From: Bacteroidota bacterium
Lineage (GTDB): Bacteria; Bacteroidota; Bacteroidia; Flavobacteriales; Weeksellaceae
Direction of reading: 5' to 3'
Assembly: GCA_023419095.1 (NCBI GenBank)
Contig: JAEZYN010000045.1
Span: 1-64,000 of the forward strand
DNA length: 64,000 nucleotides
Of the stretch, positions 43,674 through 51,906 are shown one piece after another (within the stretch, counting starts at the first letter, position 1; every line of letters starts with the position of its first letter). Under the pieces are notes generated by a model. It was not told the origin of the DNA. It worked only from the letters and a program-made list of their open reading frames with translations, and searched no databases. A program made the position numbers and the translations under genes.

Positions 43674-43973
43674 TTAGCTTACTCTAAAGTTTTTCTCTAC
43701 AATCCAATACCCAATACCTTCGAGTTCCTGTTCACCGTCTGAAGCTTCACCGCTCCACGCCGTTGCCGGCTGTATTTTTTTTGACGAATAATAACCCTGA
43801 ACATCTTTGTTGATTTCGACCTGAACAGGGATTTTAAGCGCCGATCCGGAAGCCAGTACCGCGGTGATGCTCAAGCCATTTTCCTCAGCAATTGCAAAAG
43901 CGTTCATCACGTTTCCGGTGTGCTGTATTGTCACATCGAAAAGAGATTGGTTATGCAGGACCGTTATTTCCAT
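43674..43973 (-). CDS. Tail protein X-like (LysM-type) protein
   Basis: 99 aa. The first half (MEITVLHNQSLFDVTIQHTGNVMNAFAIAEENGLSIT ... ALKIP) follows the LysM-like pattern of tail protein X: V..nqSLfDv.iq.tG...na..iA..Ng.s.t..l..G..l.ip. It may bind peptidoglycan or help assemble the hub during tail assembly. One base separates it from the Cys-rich gene; it begins 1 bp after the coiled-coil gene's stop. Confidence 0.65.
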   Translation of the reverse strand: MEITVLHNQSLFDVTIQHTGNVMNAFAIAEENGLSITAVLASGSALKIPVQVEINKDVQGYYSSKKIQPATAWSGEASDGEQELEGIGYWIVEKNFRVS

Positions 43974-44273
43974 TTAGTTGATTTTGCCGTTCAGCTGTTT
44001 GTATTTTCTAAGTTCATCAGTAAGTGCATCGATGCGTTCTTCCAGTTCCCGGATTGTCTGCTCAGCTTCATTAAACTTTTTGATTGCAGACTCCAACCTG
44101 GTACCCAGATCATCAACAAGCGACTTGTAATAATTGAGCAGTTTTTCCGCATTTTCGATCTGCGAGCTTTCAGCATCTGCCTGTGCTTTTTTCCGGCCGA
44201 AAAACCAACCGCCAAAACCGGTTGCAAGTGTGGCAAGCAGAACGCCAAGGTTCTCAATAAAAATTTGATTCAT
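43974..44273 (-). CDS. Single-TM coiled-coil protein (lysis or tail accessory)
   Basis: 99 aa. One TM helix (LGVLLATLATGFGGWFFG, about 9-26) followed by basic RKK and then about 65 residues of heptad-rich coiled coil (NAEKLLNYYKSLVDDLGTRLESAIKKF ... LRKYKQL). The N-out/C-in charge pattern suggests cytoplasmic coiled coil. It could be a holin-like or spanin-like lysis protein; similar proteins occur in Bacteroidota phages without a firm function. Overlaps the upstream gene by ATGA. Confidence 0.5.
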   Translation of the reverse strand: MNQIFIENLGVLLATLATGFGGWFFGRKKAQADAESSQIENAEKLLNYYKSLVDDLGTRLESAIKKFNEAEQTIRELEERIDALTDELRKYKQLNGKIN

Positions 44274-44560
44274 ATTTCAATTTTAAGTTTTCCGAAGCCT
44301 TCAGACAGATCAATGTTCGGATCAGTGTAGCCATCGTTTTCAAGTTGTATTTTTAAATCCCTGCGGAACTCACTTTCTATTTTTTCATCTCGCTTCAGGT
44401 AGTTTAGAATTCCGAAACCCACCACGGGGCTTGCTTTAAATTCACCTTTAAAAGCTTCCACGATATGTTTAACATGTTGCTGGTCGCTTTGCCCAATTAC
44501 AAAGTCACCATCAGCGATTAATATTTTGTTTTGCTCGTCTAAAAGAATATCCTGTCTCAT
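44270..44560 (-). CDS. Baseplate wedge protein, Mu gp46 / gp25-like
   Basis: 96 aa. QDILLDEQNKILIADGDFVIGQSDQQHVKHIVEAFKGEFKASPVVG is the gp46-type pattern (IxxGDfxxg.s..q.v..il.a.kGe....P..G.g). It should join sheath to baseplate. Overlaps both neighbours by 4 bp. Confidence 0.75.
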   Translation of the reverse strand: MRQDILLDEQNKILIADGDFVIGQSDQQHVKHIVEAFKGEFKASPVVGFGILNYLKRDEKIESEFRRDLKIQLENDGYTDPNIDLSEGFGKLKIEI

Positions 44561-44784
44561 TCTATATTTCCCTGCGAGGTTGTTTGGCCGGTTTGTGATG
44601 CTGCGGTACCGGTAGTGCTTACTGTAATACCAGGTTTCACCTTTCCGGATTTTATAAAGTTTTCTATCAGCTCTGCGAGTTGCTCAGCATATTCCTGAAA
44701 GGAATCATTATCCTTTGTCAGCATCGTCTGCTGTAGCTGCACCAGGCCGTCAATAAATGCCGGTTTTCCGTCTGCTAAACTCAT
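44557..44784 (-). CDS. Small tail-cluster protein, unknown
   Basis: 75 aa. N-terminal amphipathic helices (FIDGLVQLQQTMLTKDNDSFQEYAEQLAELIENFIKSGKV), then a short Thr/Gly/Gln-rich tail. A common small protein between spike and gp46 genes in flavobacterial tail clusters; function unknown. Starts in a 4-bp overlap with the spike gene. Confidence 0.6.
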   Translation of the reverse strand: MSLADGKPAFIDGLVQLQQTMLTKDNDSFQEYAEQLAELIENFIKSGKVKPGITVSTTGTAASQTGQTTSQGNIE

Positions 44785-45260
44785 TCGTATAAGTTATCGT
44801 TATCGGTCTCGATTTGGTCAAATTGCGCCTTTGTAGTATCCGCAAATTTGCCGGGTCCTGAAGGAGTAAGAATGACTGCTGCCTTCAGGGCGCCGAGCAG
44901 ATCACCTGTTATTTTCTTTTGGTCTGAAGCATCATTTTTAATCTGAAACTTACCGCCGCTCATCTCAAATTTTGCACCGTCGATCTCGATGAGAACTTTC
45001 TCAATTTCGGTGTATTGTACGATGGCTGTTTCTTCTTTTTCGCCGCTTATTTCCAGACATAGAACCTGGGAACCAAGCTTTGGATAAATGACGATTTTGT
45101 TAGAAAAATCCCCTTCAATCGCATTGAGGCGAACGTCTGTTAAAGGCGGTAGATTTTCGCGGTCTACCGTGCAGGTGTTGCCGGTGATCTTAACCACCTT
45201 TCCGACTGAAGAGGATTTGTTATTATTTAGCTTTCTTACGGCTTCAATAAAGCTTTCCAC
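44781..45260 (-). CDS. Baseplate spike, Mu gp45 / gpV-like
   Basis: 159 aa. An OB-fold-like N-terminal part (GKVVKITGNTCTVDRENLPPLTDVRLNAIEGDF ... VIYPKLGSQVLCLEI) is followed by a repetitive beta-segment (VLIEIDGAKFEMSGGKFQIKND) typical of the triangular-prism spike, and an acidic C-terminus. It punctures the outer membrane during infection. Overlaps the spanin-like gene by 25 bp. Confidence 0.75.
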   Translation of the reverse strand: MESFIEAVRKLNNNKSSSVGKVVKITGNTCTVDRENLPPLTDVRLNAIEGDFSNKIVIYPKLGSQVLCLEISGEKEETAIVQYTEIEKVLIEIDGAKFEMSGGKFQIKNDASDQKKITGDLLGALKAAVILTPSGPGKFADTTKAQFDQIETDNDNLYE

Positions 45261-45763
45261 GGTATCTTATAAAGTATAAATAGCACTGATGCTGATGTTA
45301 ATATCTTACCGAGAAACAGCCATAATTTTTGCCACCAGGTGAGTTGCTTTTCAATAAGTTGGGGTGGCGGCACTATGGTTTTTTCGGCCAGTTTTTGTTC
45401 TAAAATATGCTTTTCGTGGAGCGTAATCTTTAATTGATTTTGCAGATAATGGCAGGAAATTTTCAGTTTCCCGTCCTGATCCAACTCTGTTTTTGGCGGT
45501 TGCAGGTTCTTACCAGCAGTCGACCCGGGTTTCGGTCCCGTTGGCGGCTTTAAGAATGGTTTTCCGTCCCTGCATTCGATGTAGGCTTCATAGTAGGAAT
45601 TGTCAGCCTCAACGGTTACGATAGTGTCTCGCTTCAGTTCTGTTACTGTTTTTGTAATGGTTACCACTTCTTTTTCATGTGGCAACTGGCGGGGTTTGCA
45701 GGATAACAGGAAGCCGATAAGTAGCATCAGCGCGAAGACATTGAAATTTTTGATTAATCGCAT
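45236..45763 (-). CDS. Lipoprotein with C-terminal TM helix, candidate unimolecular spanin
   Basis: 175 aa. Lipobox FALMLLIGFLLSCKP with Cys at about 22, a Pro/Lys-rich periplasmic middle, a heptad-like segment (LQNQLKITLHEKHILEQKLAEK, about 108-130) and a C-terminal TM helix (LWLFLGKILTSASVLFILY, about 147-166) ending in a basic cytoplasmic tail. Outer-membrane lipid anchor plus inner-membrane helix in one chain is the topology of u-spanins such as T1 gp11. It sits in the tail cluster rather than next to the endolysin, 18 kb away. Confidence 0.6.
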   Translation of the reverse strand: MRLIKNFNVFALMLLIGFLLSCKPRQLPHEKEVVTITKTVTELKRDTIVTVEADNSYYEAYIECRDGKPFLKPPTGPKPGSTAGKNLQPPKTELDQDGKLKISCHYLQNQLKITLHEKHILEQKLAEKTIVPPPQLIEKQLTWWQKLWLFLGKILTSASVLFILYKIPWKALLKP

Positions 45764-45765
45764 GG

Positions 45766-46788
45766 TTATTTAATTTTAAATGTGATGTTGTTTTTTCGTT
45801 TAATTCCGTCTGTTCTGTTAATGTCGGTAATCACCTCATTGATGAAGTAGATTCCGTCCCGGTGCTTATCCGGGTAATTGGGGTCTGTGAGTTCGGCGCT
45901 GTCTCCGGCTTTTGTCCGCGGGTAGCACCAGCTTTCAAAACCGCCCCCGTAGCCGTCATACCTCAGTTTCTTTATGAAGTCTTCAGCAAATTGTTTCACC
46001 TGCTCTTTATTCAGGTTCAGCGGACAATGCAGGGTTCTTTCGTTTTCGCCTTTGTCTCCGAATTCGTAGGTGATTTCTTTGGAAGTCCCTTTTTGTTTAG
46101 AGATTGCCTTTACCCAAAACTTGCGGTCTTCTTTCGTTTCGTACTTCAGGTCGCCGCCTTTCCTTACATTACGGTTCAGGTTAAATTCATGTTTTCCCTG
46201 GCTTTCAAATTCGTGGCTTAAACCGGCATGTAATACTTTGCCTCTAAAAAAGAATTTAAACGGATAGCGGCTTTTAATTTCCTGTAAAGCGGCATAAGGC
46301 GTTACGTTCTCCAGTGCTATTTTTCCCAGGTGCGCATCAAAAGTTTTCACTTCATAACCGGGCACGATAAACTGTAAAAATTGCTTCAATGTGACATCGG
46401 CAAATACTTTGCTGACCGGCTTCATTTTCTTGAGCTTCCACATTTCGTCTTCGCACTCAAGTTCGATTGGTATTTCGGCTCCGATCCGCGTAATATAACC
46501 TTCAAACTCTGTGGCCAGATCACCGTCGTAGCCCGCTTCGATTTTAATGGTATCATCTACCTTAATAAAGTCAAGGAGACGTTTCTTAGCTATTGAAATA
46601 CTGCCGGAGCGTTCCTGTACTTGCTTAAATTCACGGGGCAATGTCACCCTTGCAACATCGGCCAGCTTTTCGGTGCTGTTTTCAATGTGTATTGTTTCTG
46701 CCACATTGAACATATACTGATTGGCTATTGTGATCCGGAGCGAAATATTAAAGTATGGTATCATTGGTTTGGTTTCAATAGTGACCAA
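45766..46788 (-). CDS. Late control D-like tail hub protein (Mu gp44/gpP-type)
   Basis: 340 aa. The pattern of three beta domains with FEGYITRIGAEIPIELECEDEMWKLKK, LKQFLQFIVPGYEV and YPFKFFFRGKVLHAGL is that of gpD/gp44-type hub proteins that form the tail tip above the spike. The C-terminus includes GYGGGFESWCYPRTKAGDSAEL, a beta-sandwich expected near the spike interface. Its start overlaps the end of the DUF6046-like gene by 28 bp. Confidence 0.7.
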   Translation of the reverse strand: MVTIETKPMIPYFNISLRITIANQYMFNVAETIHIENSTEKLADVARVTLPREFKQVQERSGSISIAKKRLLDFIKVDDTIKIEAGYDGDLATEFEGYITRIGAEIPIELECEDEMWKLKKMKPVSKVFADVTLKQFLQFIVPGYEVKTFDAHLGKIALENVTPYAALQEIKSRYPFKFFFRGKVLHAGLSHEFESQGKHEFNLNRNVRKGGDLKYETKEDRKFWVKAISKQKGTSKEITYEFGDKGENERTLHCPLNLNKEQVKQFAEDFIKKLRYDGYGGGFESWCYPRTKAGDSAELTDPNYPDKHRDGIYFINEVITDINRTDGIKRKNNITFKIK

Positions 46789-47363
46789 TTAACCTCCTTA
46801 ATACTCGATGCTGTCAAACTGAACTGTATGGTATCAGAATAACCTTCCATTGGCGTGATCTGGATGTCTCTAAAGTAAATGGTGTCGATGTCTTTTTCTT
46901 CAAACAAGACCCCCACGACCTCTACTACGTTATTGTATTTAAATATTCGGTGCAGCTTCCTGACCTGGTCTGTAGGGTATTGCCGATTTTCTACGTCGAT
47001 CAATATTCCCCGCATTGAAATTTCCCAGGGACGGGTGCCCCACCGTTCTACAATTACATTATCATCGCCGTTCGTTTCAGTTTCCACTAAATCCTTTTCC
47101 CGTCTAAAATCAATGATAATTGGTGGTGCAAATACAGAAGCCTGGTCACCGGTTAGCATGGAAAAGAATTTCAGTTCCTCTCCGTCGTACCTCAGTCTTA
47201 TGTCTTCAGTGGCCGGATTGTAGTCATCAAAGAAATCGACCTGGTATTTATTGTCTTCCTTTGTCAGGGATACCGCGGCCATCATTTCTGAAGCTTTCAC
47301 GATCCCAAAGGCGGCGGCATATCTGCCTGCCAGGTCGATTATAATTGAAGTTCCGTTATCCAT
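46761..47363 (-). CDS. DUF6046-like tail/baseplate adaptor protein
   Basis: 200 aa. FFDDYNPATEDIRLRYDG, then FAPPIIIDFRREKDLVETETNGDDNVIVERWGTRPWEISMRGILIDVENRQYPTDQV is highly characteristic of the family annotated as DUF6046 in Bacteroidota tail clusters. A tube-baseplate adaptor role equivalent to Mu gp43 fits its place between chaperone/tape measure and hub genes. The frameshifted chaperone extension ends within its first codons. Confidence 0.7.
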   Translation of the reverse strand: MDNGTSIIIDLAGRYAAAFGIVKASEMMAAVSLTKEDNKYQVDFFDDYNPATEDIRLRYDGEELKFFSMLTGDQASVFAPPIIIDFRREKDLVETETNGDDNVIVERWGTRPWEISMRGILIDVENRQYPTDQVRKLHRIFKYNNVVEVVGVLFEEKDIDTIYFRDIQITPMEGYSDTIQFSLTASSIKEVNWSLLKPNQ

Positions 47364-47562
47364 TTTGTTTTAAGCCTAAAAAACCATTTTCAGCGAGCCA
47401 GCCGATCTGTGCCCATTTCATTGCCCATACATCGTCATCGAGTTGCTCCGGGAAGGGAATATTAAGAAAGTGACTTATCAGGGCATCAGCTTTTAGATAG
47501 AGGTCACTTTCTTTGTTATCTGAAAGTCCAGTGCACCGTTCTAAACTTTCCCAAACTTTCCC
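47356..47562 (-). CDS. Tail chaperone extension read by -1 frameshift (GT-like)
   Basis: No start codon, but the -1 frame opens from 47562 and stays open to TAA 47356-47358. After the slip it encodes 66 residues (VWESLERCTGLSDNKESDLY..., then ADALISHFLNIPFPEQL and WAQIGWLAENGFLGLKQNG), with an acidic helical character like tail-chaperone extensions. Fusion to the first 108 residues of the upstream ORF gives a 174-aa product. The stop overlaps the next start by a few bases, leaving no gap in the tail operon. In lambda the equivalent G-T fusion binds the tape measure. Confidence 0.7.
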   Translation of the reverse strand, partial: GKVWESLERCTGLSDNKESDLYLKADALISHFLNIPFPEQLDDDVWAMKWAQIGWLAENGFLGLKQNG

Positions 47563-47879
47563 TGTCTTACCGGGATCAGTTCAGCGATCAGCGAGAACGC
47601 AGCGTAGAACAGTGCGTCATCGGCCAGCACTTCTTCTTTTGAAGTCTTCAGTGTGTTTTTAACCAGAATTTCCTGTGCCTTTTTGGGGTCGGTTTGGATA
47701 AACTTCTGAAACTGGCCAACTACATTCCGGTCTGGCACCACGGCCAGTACTTCGATAAAGTTTTCGTTTTCGTCATCGGTGGGCAACAGCAGGCTTCGCA
47801 GCTTGTCACCGTGCAGGTCTTTCAGCTTTTTCTTTTGTTCAGCTGATACTTCAGCGGTATTTGGGGTGTCTTTAGACAT
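47541..47879 (-). CDS. Tail assembly chaperone (G-like, frame 0 product)
   Basis: 112 aa. Lys-rich N-terminus, then DDENENFIEVLAVVPDRNVVGQFQKF and ADDALFYAAFSLIAELIPVRQGKFGKV. Position between tube and baseplate genes and the adjacent slippery site identify it as the lambda G/Mu gp41 counterpart. The frame-0 stop TAG at 47541-47543 is 13 nt past the slippery heptamer. Confidence 0.75.
   Translation of the reverse strand: MSKDTPNTAEVSAEQKKKLKDLHGDKLRSLLLPTDDENENFIEVLAVVPDRNVVGQFQKFIQTDPKKAQEILVKNTLKTSKEEVLADDALFYAAFSLIAELIPVRQGKFGKV
47556..47562 (-). promoter_or_regulatory. Slippery heptamer G GGA AAG for -1 frameshifting
   Basis: On the - strand the frame-0 codons read CAG GGA AAG TTT. The bases 47562 to 47556 form G GGA AAG, the X XXY YYZ heptamer in correct phase and identical to the lambda G/GT site. 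A second GGGAAAG at 47552-47546 is out of phase. Confidence 0.75.
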
Positions 47880-47913
47880 GTTTAAATAGAATTTAAAGAT
47901 TGATGTTTTTTAC

Positions 47914-48330
47914 TTAGAGCACGTTGAGTTTTACTGAGAGCGCGAAAAGATCATACTCCATTTTCAGTCCCATATCACCAGTTACTTCACGGCCTTCTGA
48001 CTGAAACTTCCCGATCACTTTGTCCACTACTATCTCGTTGTATTCATTCACAAACTCCACAGTAAGCGTGAACGGTTTTATGTTCAGAATACTTCCGCCT
48101 TTGGATGCTTTTTCAAGCGGCGTGATGTCGTGCATCATGATTCCCATTTTCGCATTCGGCGTTTTTTTGCCCCAACTCCAGGAGGTTGCATTTGGGCCCA
48201 TTGTGTGATTTAGCTGATGCTCCTGGCTGTTGCCGTAGGTCAGCGACGTTACTTCGATAGGGATGCCGTTCATCTGTACTTTCACATCAACCGAGTCATA
48301 GGCCTTTCCGTTTCTTTTAATTTCTGCCAT
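47914..48330 (-). CDS. Tail tube protein (Mu gpM-like)
   Basis: 138 aa, beta-rich without TM segments: RNGKAYDSVDVKVQMNGIPIEVTSLTYG, NHTMGPNATSWSWGKK, then GGSILNIKPFTLTVEFVNEYNEI. Size and the place right after the sheath gene fit the inner tube of a contractile tail. Start overlaps the sheath stop (TAATG). Confidence 0.78.
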   Translation of the reverse strand: MAEIKRNGKAYDSVDVKVQMNGIPIEVTSLTYGNSQEHQLNHTMGPNATSWSWGKKTPNAKMGIMMHDITPLEKASKGGSILNIKPFTLTVEFVNEYNEIVVDKVIGKFQSEGREVTGDMGLKMEYDLFALSVKLNVL

Positions 48331-49571
48331 TACACTTGGGTTTTGAAGTTGATAGTTCCTTTGATTTCGCCAATGTTGCCGCGTGGCACGATGACGTAGC
48401 CTACTTTCAGTTCTTTGGCTACGATCAGATCACTGTCCGGGTCTACGGCAGTTTTTCCGTAAGTTATTTCACCGTTTTGCACCATATCGTCAAATACTTT
48501 GTCGCCAATGTCTTCGAGCGCAACAATAGTGGCGGGGCGAAGTTTGCCACTGGTCTCATCCAGTAGCCAGTCGGTTTTTACTTTTGGTAAATAAACCGAT
48601 CTCAGTTCACGGCGTGCTTTGTCTGAGGTTCGGCCCAGCGCGATCGTGTGTTCGTTAACTTTGTTGTCAGCATCGATAATTACCGGTGCACACACATGAT
48701 CATTGTTAATTCTTACGCCTGCCATGCCGGTATATTCCACACCGAAAACATAGCCTTTGTCTTCGAGCGTCTGAAGGTCGCTCAGCAGTTCTGTGTTTGT
48801 TTTGTGCGATGAGATCCCGGGCTCAATCCAAACATCTTTTGTGGCATCCGTAATATTGAAAATTTCGTTATTTCCGATATTCTGGTTCACATTGGCTTTG
48901 GCCATTATTCCCAATACGGTTCCTACATCTGCGAATTTTTGCGCATGTCCTGTTTTTGTGGATGCGTAAAGAAAGTCCTGTCCGTTGACAAGAGTAACTT
49001 TATCCGCCTCAAGGTTTTCTATATCGCGCAAATTAGCAGATGCAGCTGCGGAACCTGTATGATGGTAGCACTCCAGAATAATCTGGCAGGGCATGAAAAG
49101 AGAGTCGGCCCAGTTATAAAGAGCCTGTGCCTTTGGGATTGCATTATATACTTCCGTTGGCATACCGTTTAGCAATACTACAGTGTCATCAGCATCGAGG
49201 TTTACCGCAATTGCGAGCTGCTTAATTTTTCCTTTTGCATTGGCCAGTAATAGCTGCGCTTTGGTATCGCAGATCACCGGCAATGTTTGGGTCTGCGCAA
49301 CAAGCATCAGATGCAGTTCCGTGCCTTCACCGGCGTTTCGGTAGAACTCTGAAACATGACGGTGAACATTGATGTTATTCACTTTGTCATACTCAGCTGT
49401 GATGCCCAGTGACTTCACGTCGTTCATATTATACACCGTCGTAGGTGTATCTAAAGCAAGAGCCGAGGCCGCGATCGCAGTAATGATGAGTCCGCTTATT
49501 GCGAACCCGGCATTTCTGCGGTTGGCCCCGAGCCTGCCTTTTTCAATTTTTATTCCTGATAAATCTGACAT
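48330..49571 (-). CDS. Contractile tail sheath protein (DUF2586-like)
   Basis: 413 aa. N-terminal GIKIEKGRLGANRRNAGFAISGLIITA, central NADDTVVLLNGMPTEVY-like and YNWADSLFMPCQIILECYHHTG, C-terminal RTSDKARRELRSVYLPKVKTDW and KVGYVIVPRGNIGEIKGTINFK. This is the short sheath type found in Bacteroidota Mu-like phages. It surrounds the tube and contracts at infection. Confidence 0.78.
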   Translation of the reverse strand: MSDLSGIKIEKGRLGANRRNAGFAISGLIITAIAASALALDTPTTVYNMNDVKSLGITAEYDKVNNINVHRHVSEFYRNAGEGTELHLMLVAQTQTLPVICDTKAQLLLANAKGKIKQLAIAVNLDADDTVVLLNGMPTEVYNAIPKAQALYNWADSLFMPCQIILECYHHTGSAAASANLRDIENLEADKVTLVNGQDFLYASTKTGHAQKFADVGTVLGIMAKANVNQNIGNNEIFNITDATKDVWIEPGISSHKTNTELLSDLQTLEDKGYVFGVEYTGMAGVRINNDHVCAPVIIDADNKVNEHTIALGRTSDKARRELRSVYLPKVKTDWLLDETSGKLRPATIVALEDIGDKVFDDMVQNGEITYGKTAVDPDSDLIVAKELKVGYVIVPRGNIGEIKGTINFKTQV

Positions 49572-49591
49572 TCTTTGTAATTGTCTTTAGG

Positions 49592-49801
49592 TTATTCAGC
49601 GTCGTCGGTAACCGGCTTTCCGCTTTCAAAAACTTCCAGCTTGCCTTTTACTTTTCCGTTAGCATCTTTTTTAAGCGAATTGTTCGCCCAGTTGATGTCG
49701 GTAAAAAACTCACCCTGTGGATTCATCCAGAGGGTTTTTACCTCTGAATTTTCCTTAAAATAGTTTTGCGCATATTCAGACTGCGCTTTTGTCTTTGCCA
49801 T
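49592..49801 (-). CDS. Small phage protein between capsid and sheath genes
   Basis: 69 aa. KTKAQSEYAQNYFKENSEVKTLWMNPQGEFFTDINWANNSLKKD; charged, soluble, no Cys. Its position resembles that of small head-tail joining or decoration genes, and the ORF is a frequent companion of this capsid type. Function unknown. Confidence 0.6.
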   Translation of the reverse strand: MAKTKAQSEYAQNYFKENSEVKTLWMNPQGEFFTDINWANNSLKKDANGKVKGKLEVFESGKPVTDDAE

Positions 49802-49824
49802 TTTTCGAGATTTGAGCGGTTATA

Positions 49825-50745
49825 CTATTCGTTACCGGATACAATTGCTCCGAAACCGATCTCCTGCTTTTTATCACAGAGGCCGTAGGTGTGCGTTCGC
49901 ACTTCAGACTGAGGGTCTTTGCTTCGGGTGTCTGCTTTCATGTCTTTGAATAAGACCTGTACCTGCTCGATATGGTAAACCGTATTTGGAGCATAGAACA
50001 TAATTGAGGCTTTCTGATCACCTGCGGCACCGGTCGCACCGATAGATTTCAGATTACCGGCCGCTGAATAAACAGGCGCTGCTGAGTTTTCAAAAATTTT
50101 GAGATTAAAGAATCTCTTCAGCATTCCGGTTTCTTTGTCGATCTCCAGGTCGCGGTAGTTGTTGGTATTCGCGCGATCATGGATAAGGTCGGCCTTATGT
50201 TCGTCGTTCAAAACAAAATAAAGCGCCGCTTTATCTGCGAATGGAATGCCTGCCAGTTTATTGAACAAGAAGTCGTTCAGGTCAGCGTAGGTCATTCTTT
50301 TTCGACCGTTCACAACCTCACCACTGGTACGGATTACCGGCATTTTGCCATTTACGTTGGTCGATGGCGCAAGCTTGTTCAGAACATAATCACGAACACC
50401 AATTTTGAATGAGTTGGTGTGTTCTACTCTGATCGCGGCTTCCTTATCAAAAGCCATAGCGCGCAGTTCCGCGTCAGTGTAAGACGTTGGTGTAGTGTCA
50501 AGTTTGTCCCATTCAACCAGAGTCTTTTTACCCAACATAGGTTGCGGAGTAAAATCTGCAGTAGCATTTACTACAAAGCCAACATTGTTGATCAGCTTGT
50601 TGAACCGGATACCATCTTTATCGATGGCGCCTGGGTTTGGTTTCTTCAGTACACCGATGAAGTCATCTTTGTAGTTTCTGAAGTCTTCTAATAGTTGTGG
50701 TTCCACATATTGCTGCAACCACAGTCCGTCTACTTCGTTTGCCAT
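49825..50745 (-). CDS. Major capsid protein
   Basis: 306 aa. N-terminal arm WLQQYVEPQLLEDFRNYKDDFIGVLKKPNPGAID, then PQPMLGKKTLVEWDKLDTTPTSYTDAELRAMAFDKEAAIR, and IMFYAPNTVYHIEQVQVLFKDMKADTRSKDPQSEVRTHTYGLCD at the end. HK97-fold is expected but not provable by eye. It lies right after protease/scaffold and before tail genes, as capsid genes do. A Bacteroidota-specific family. Confidence 0.75.
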   Translation of the reverse strand: MANEVDGLWLQQYVEPQLLEDFRNYKDDFIGVLKKPNPGAIDKDGIRFNKLINNVGFVVNATADFTPQPMLGKKTLVEWDKLDTTPTSYTDAELRAMAFDKEAAIRVEHTNSFKIGVRDYVLNKLAPSTNVNGKMPVIRTSGEVVNGRKRMTYADLNDFLFNKLAGIPFADKAALYFVLNDEHKADLIHDRANTNNYRDLEIDKETGMLKRFFNLKIFENSAAPVYSAAGNLKSIGATGAAGDQKASIMFYAPNTVYHIEQVQVLFKDMKADTRSKDPQSEVRTHTYGLCDKKQEIGFGAIVSGNE

Positions 50746-50748
50746 TTT

Positions 50749-51849
50749 TTATTTGTAATTAGCGTTAAACAATTCTTTGAATTTCTCAGGCTCTGAAGCC
50801 GACATTTTTTCCAATCCCTTTGGATCGGTTTCCTGCCACTTTTTGAAATCCCAGTCTGCACGTGCACTTGTAACAGTGGTAGAACCGCCGCCATTTTGCA
50901 ACATCGCACCAATGTTCAAAGGTTTATCTTCACTAGATTTCACTCTTGATTTCAATACTGTAGATAATGCTTCAATACCAGAAGTAGCCCCAATCTGTTT
51001 ATAGGTTTCCTTCTCACTTTCTTCAAGGTTTGCGGCATCTACCATAGCGGTAATCTGCGCATCCTTGTACGTTTTCAAAGCAGCTTCTGCGGCATCTTTG
51101 CCCGTTTTCTCCGCTGCTAACTTTTCCTGCATTGCTTCGATGAATGCGGTGTCAGAACTTTGCTCGGTCAACGCCAAGGCAAACGCCTGAATTAGAAGTT
51201 TTTTCATATTGTCGTTAAAAATTTGTTGCGTGTTTTCCGGCAGGCCGATCGCCGCCGGGTTCATCAGTATGTCACTAAACAGGTTGTAAACCTCAAGTTC
51301 ACCATATTGCTCAGGCTCATCGATCGGCAAGATCGTTTCTACCTTTGAAGGGATAATTTTAGCTACTATGCCTAAAGCCAGCGCCTTATCGGCATCAAGC
51401 CAAGTGTCTTTTTCAAGATAAGCCTTGGCCTCAGCTTCAGAAATCTGAAGTTTAGCCATGATCTTTTTAACAAAGTTTTTTTCCATTAGCCGCAACAGGG
51501 ATGCTGCGCTTTCATGGTCTTTTGCTTCCCCATACGAGCCGGATTTGGGCGCATGAAGCATAATAAAACCATTCTCTACGATTACCGGTTCTTTGACGGA
51601 TAATGTAATAATTGCACCCATGCTCGCAGCTAAACCAACGATTTCTAATGAAATATTTGATTGTGAAGATTCAAGGGCGTTGCAAATCAGATTGCCGTCG
51701 AACACGGAGCCGCCGTACAGGTGCATTTTGATAGTAATATCACTGTATTGCTTTTCAAGCCGGTTAAGTTCTGAAACAAACCAGAGCCCATCACCACTCC
51801 AGATGGTTCCGAGGACGTATAGTTCGTTTTCTATTGAGCGTAAAATCAT
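50749..51849 (-). CDS. ClpP-like prohead protease fused to scaffold
   Basis: 366 aa. Residues 1-170 are a ClpP/S14-type serine protease: LYGGSVFDGN, VGLAASMGAIITLS (nucleophile Ser in ASMGA), GFIMLHAPKSGSYG (His) and KDTWLDADKALALGIVAKI (Asp region). Residues ~200-366 are helical and acidic/Glu-Lys-rich (TDKTGKDAAEAALKTYKDAQ-like) and end near capsid-like terminal motifs, as in Mu gpI/Z where scaffold and protease share a frame. First gene of the - strand late operon. Confidence 0.85.
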   Translation of the reverse strand: MILRSIENELYVLGTIWSGDGLWFVSELNRLEKQYSDITIKMHLYGGSVFDGNLICNALESSQSNISLEIVGLAASMGAIITLSVKEPVIVENGFIMLHAPKSGSYGEAKDHESAASLLRLMEKNFVKKIMAKLQISEAEAKAYLEKDTWLDADKALALGIVAKIIPSKVETILPIDEPEQYGELEVYNLFSDILMNPAAIGLPENTQQIFNDNMKKLLIQAFALALTEQSSDTAFIEAMQEKLAAEKTGKDAAEAALKTYKDAQITAMVDAANLEESEKETYKQIGATSGIEALSTVLKSRVKSSEDKPLNIGAMLQNGGGSTTVTSARADWDFKKWQETDPKGLEKMSASEPEKFKELFNANYK

Positions 51850-51870
51850 TGGTTACTGCGAATTGTGCAG

Positions 51871-51905
51871 CAAACATAGACTGAGGAAATTGCAGAAAAA
51901 AGAAT
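51871..51905 (-). promoter_or_regulatory. Promoter of the capsid-tail operon
   Basis: On the - strand TATGTTTG (51878-51871) is an exact TAnnTTTG -7 box, 22 bp before the protease start codon. A T-rich stretch (CTATTCTTTTTTCTG) spans the -33 region. The neighbouring palindrome is centred about 37 bp upstream of the -7 box. Confidence 0.55.
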
Positions 51906-51906
51906 A

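Noticed and set aside
47546..47552. Second GGGAAAG heptamer near the chaperone stop
   Set aside because: In frame 0 it reads GGG AAA G, so it is not in X XXY YYZ phase.
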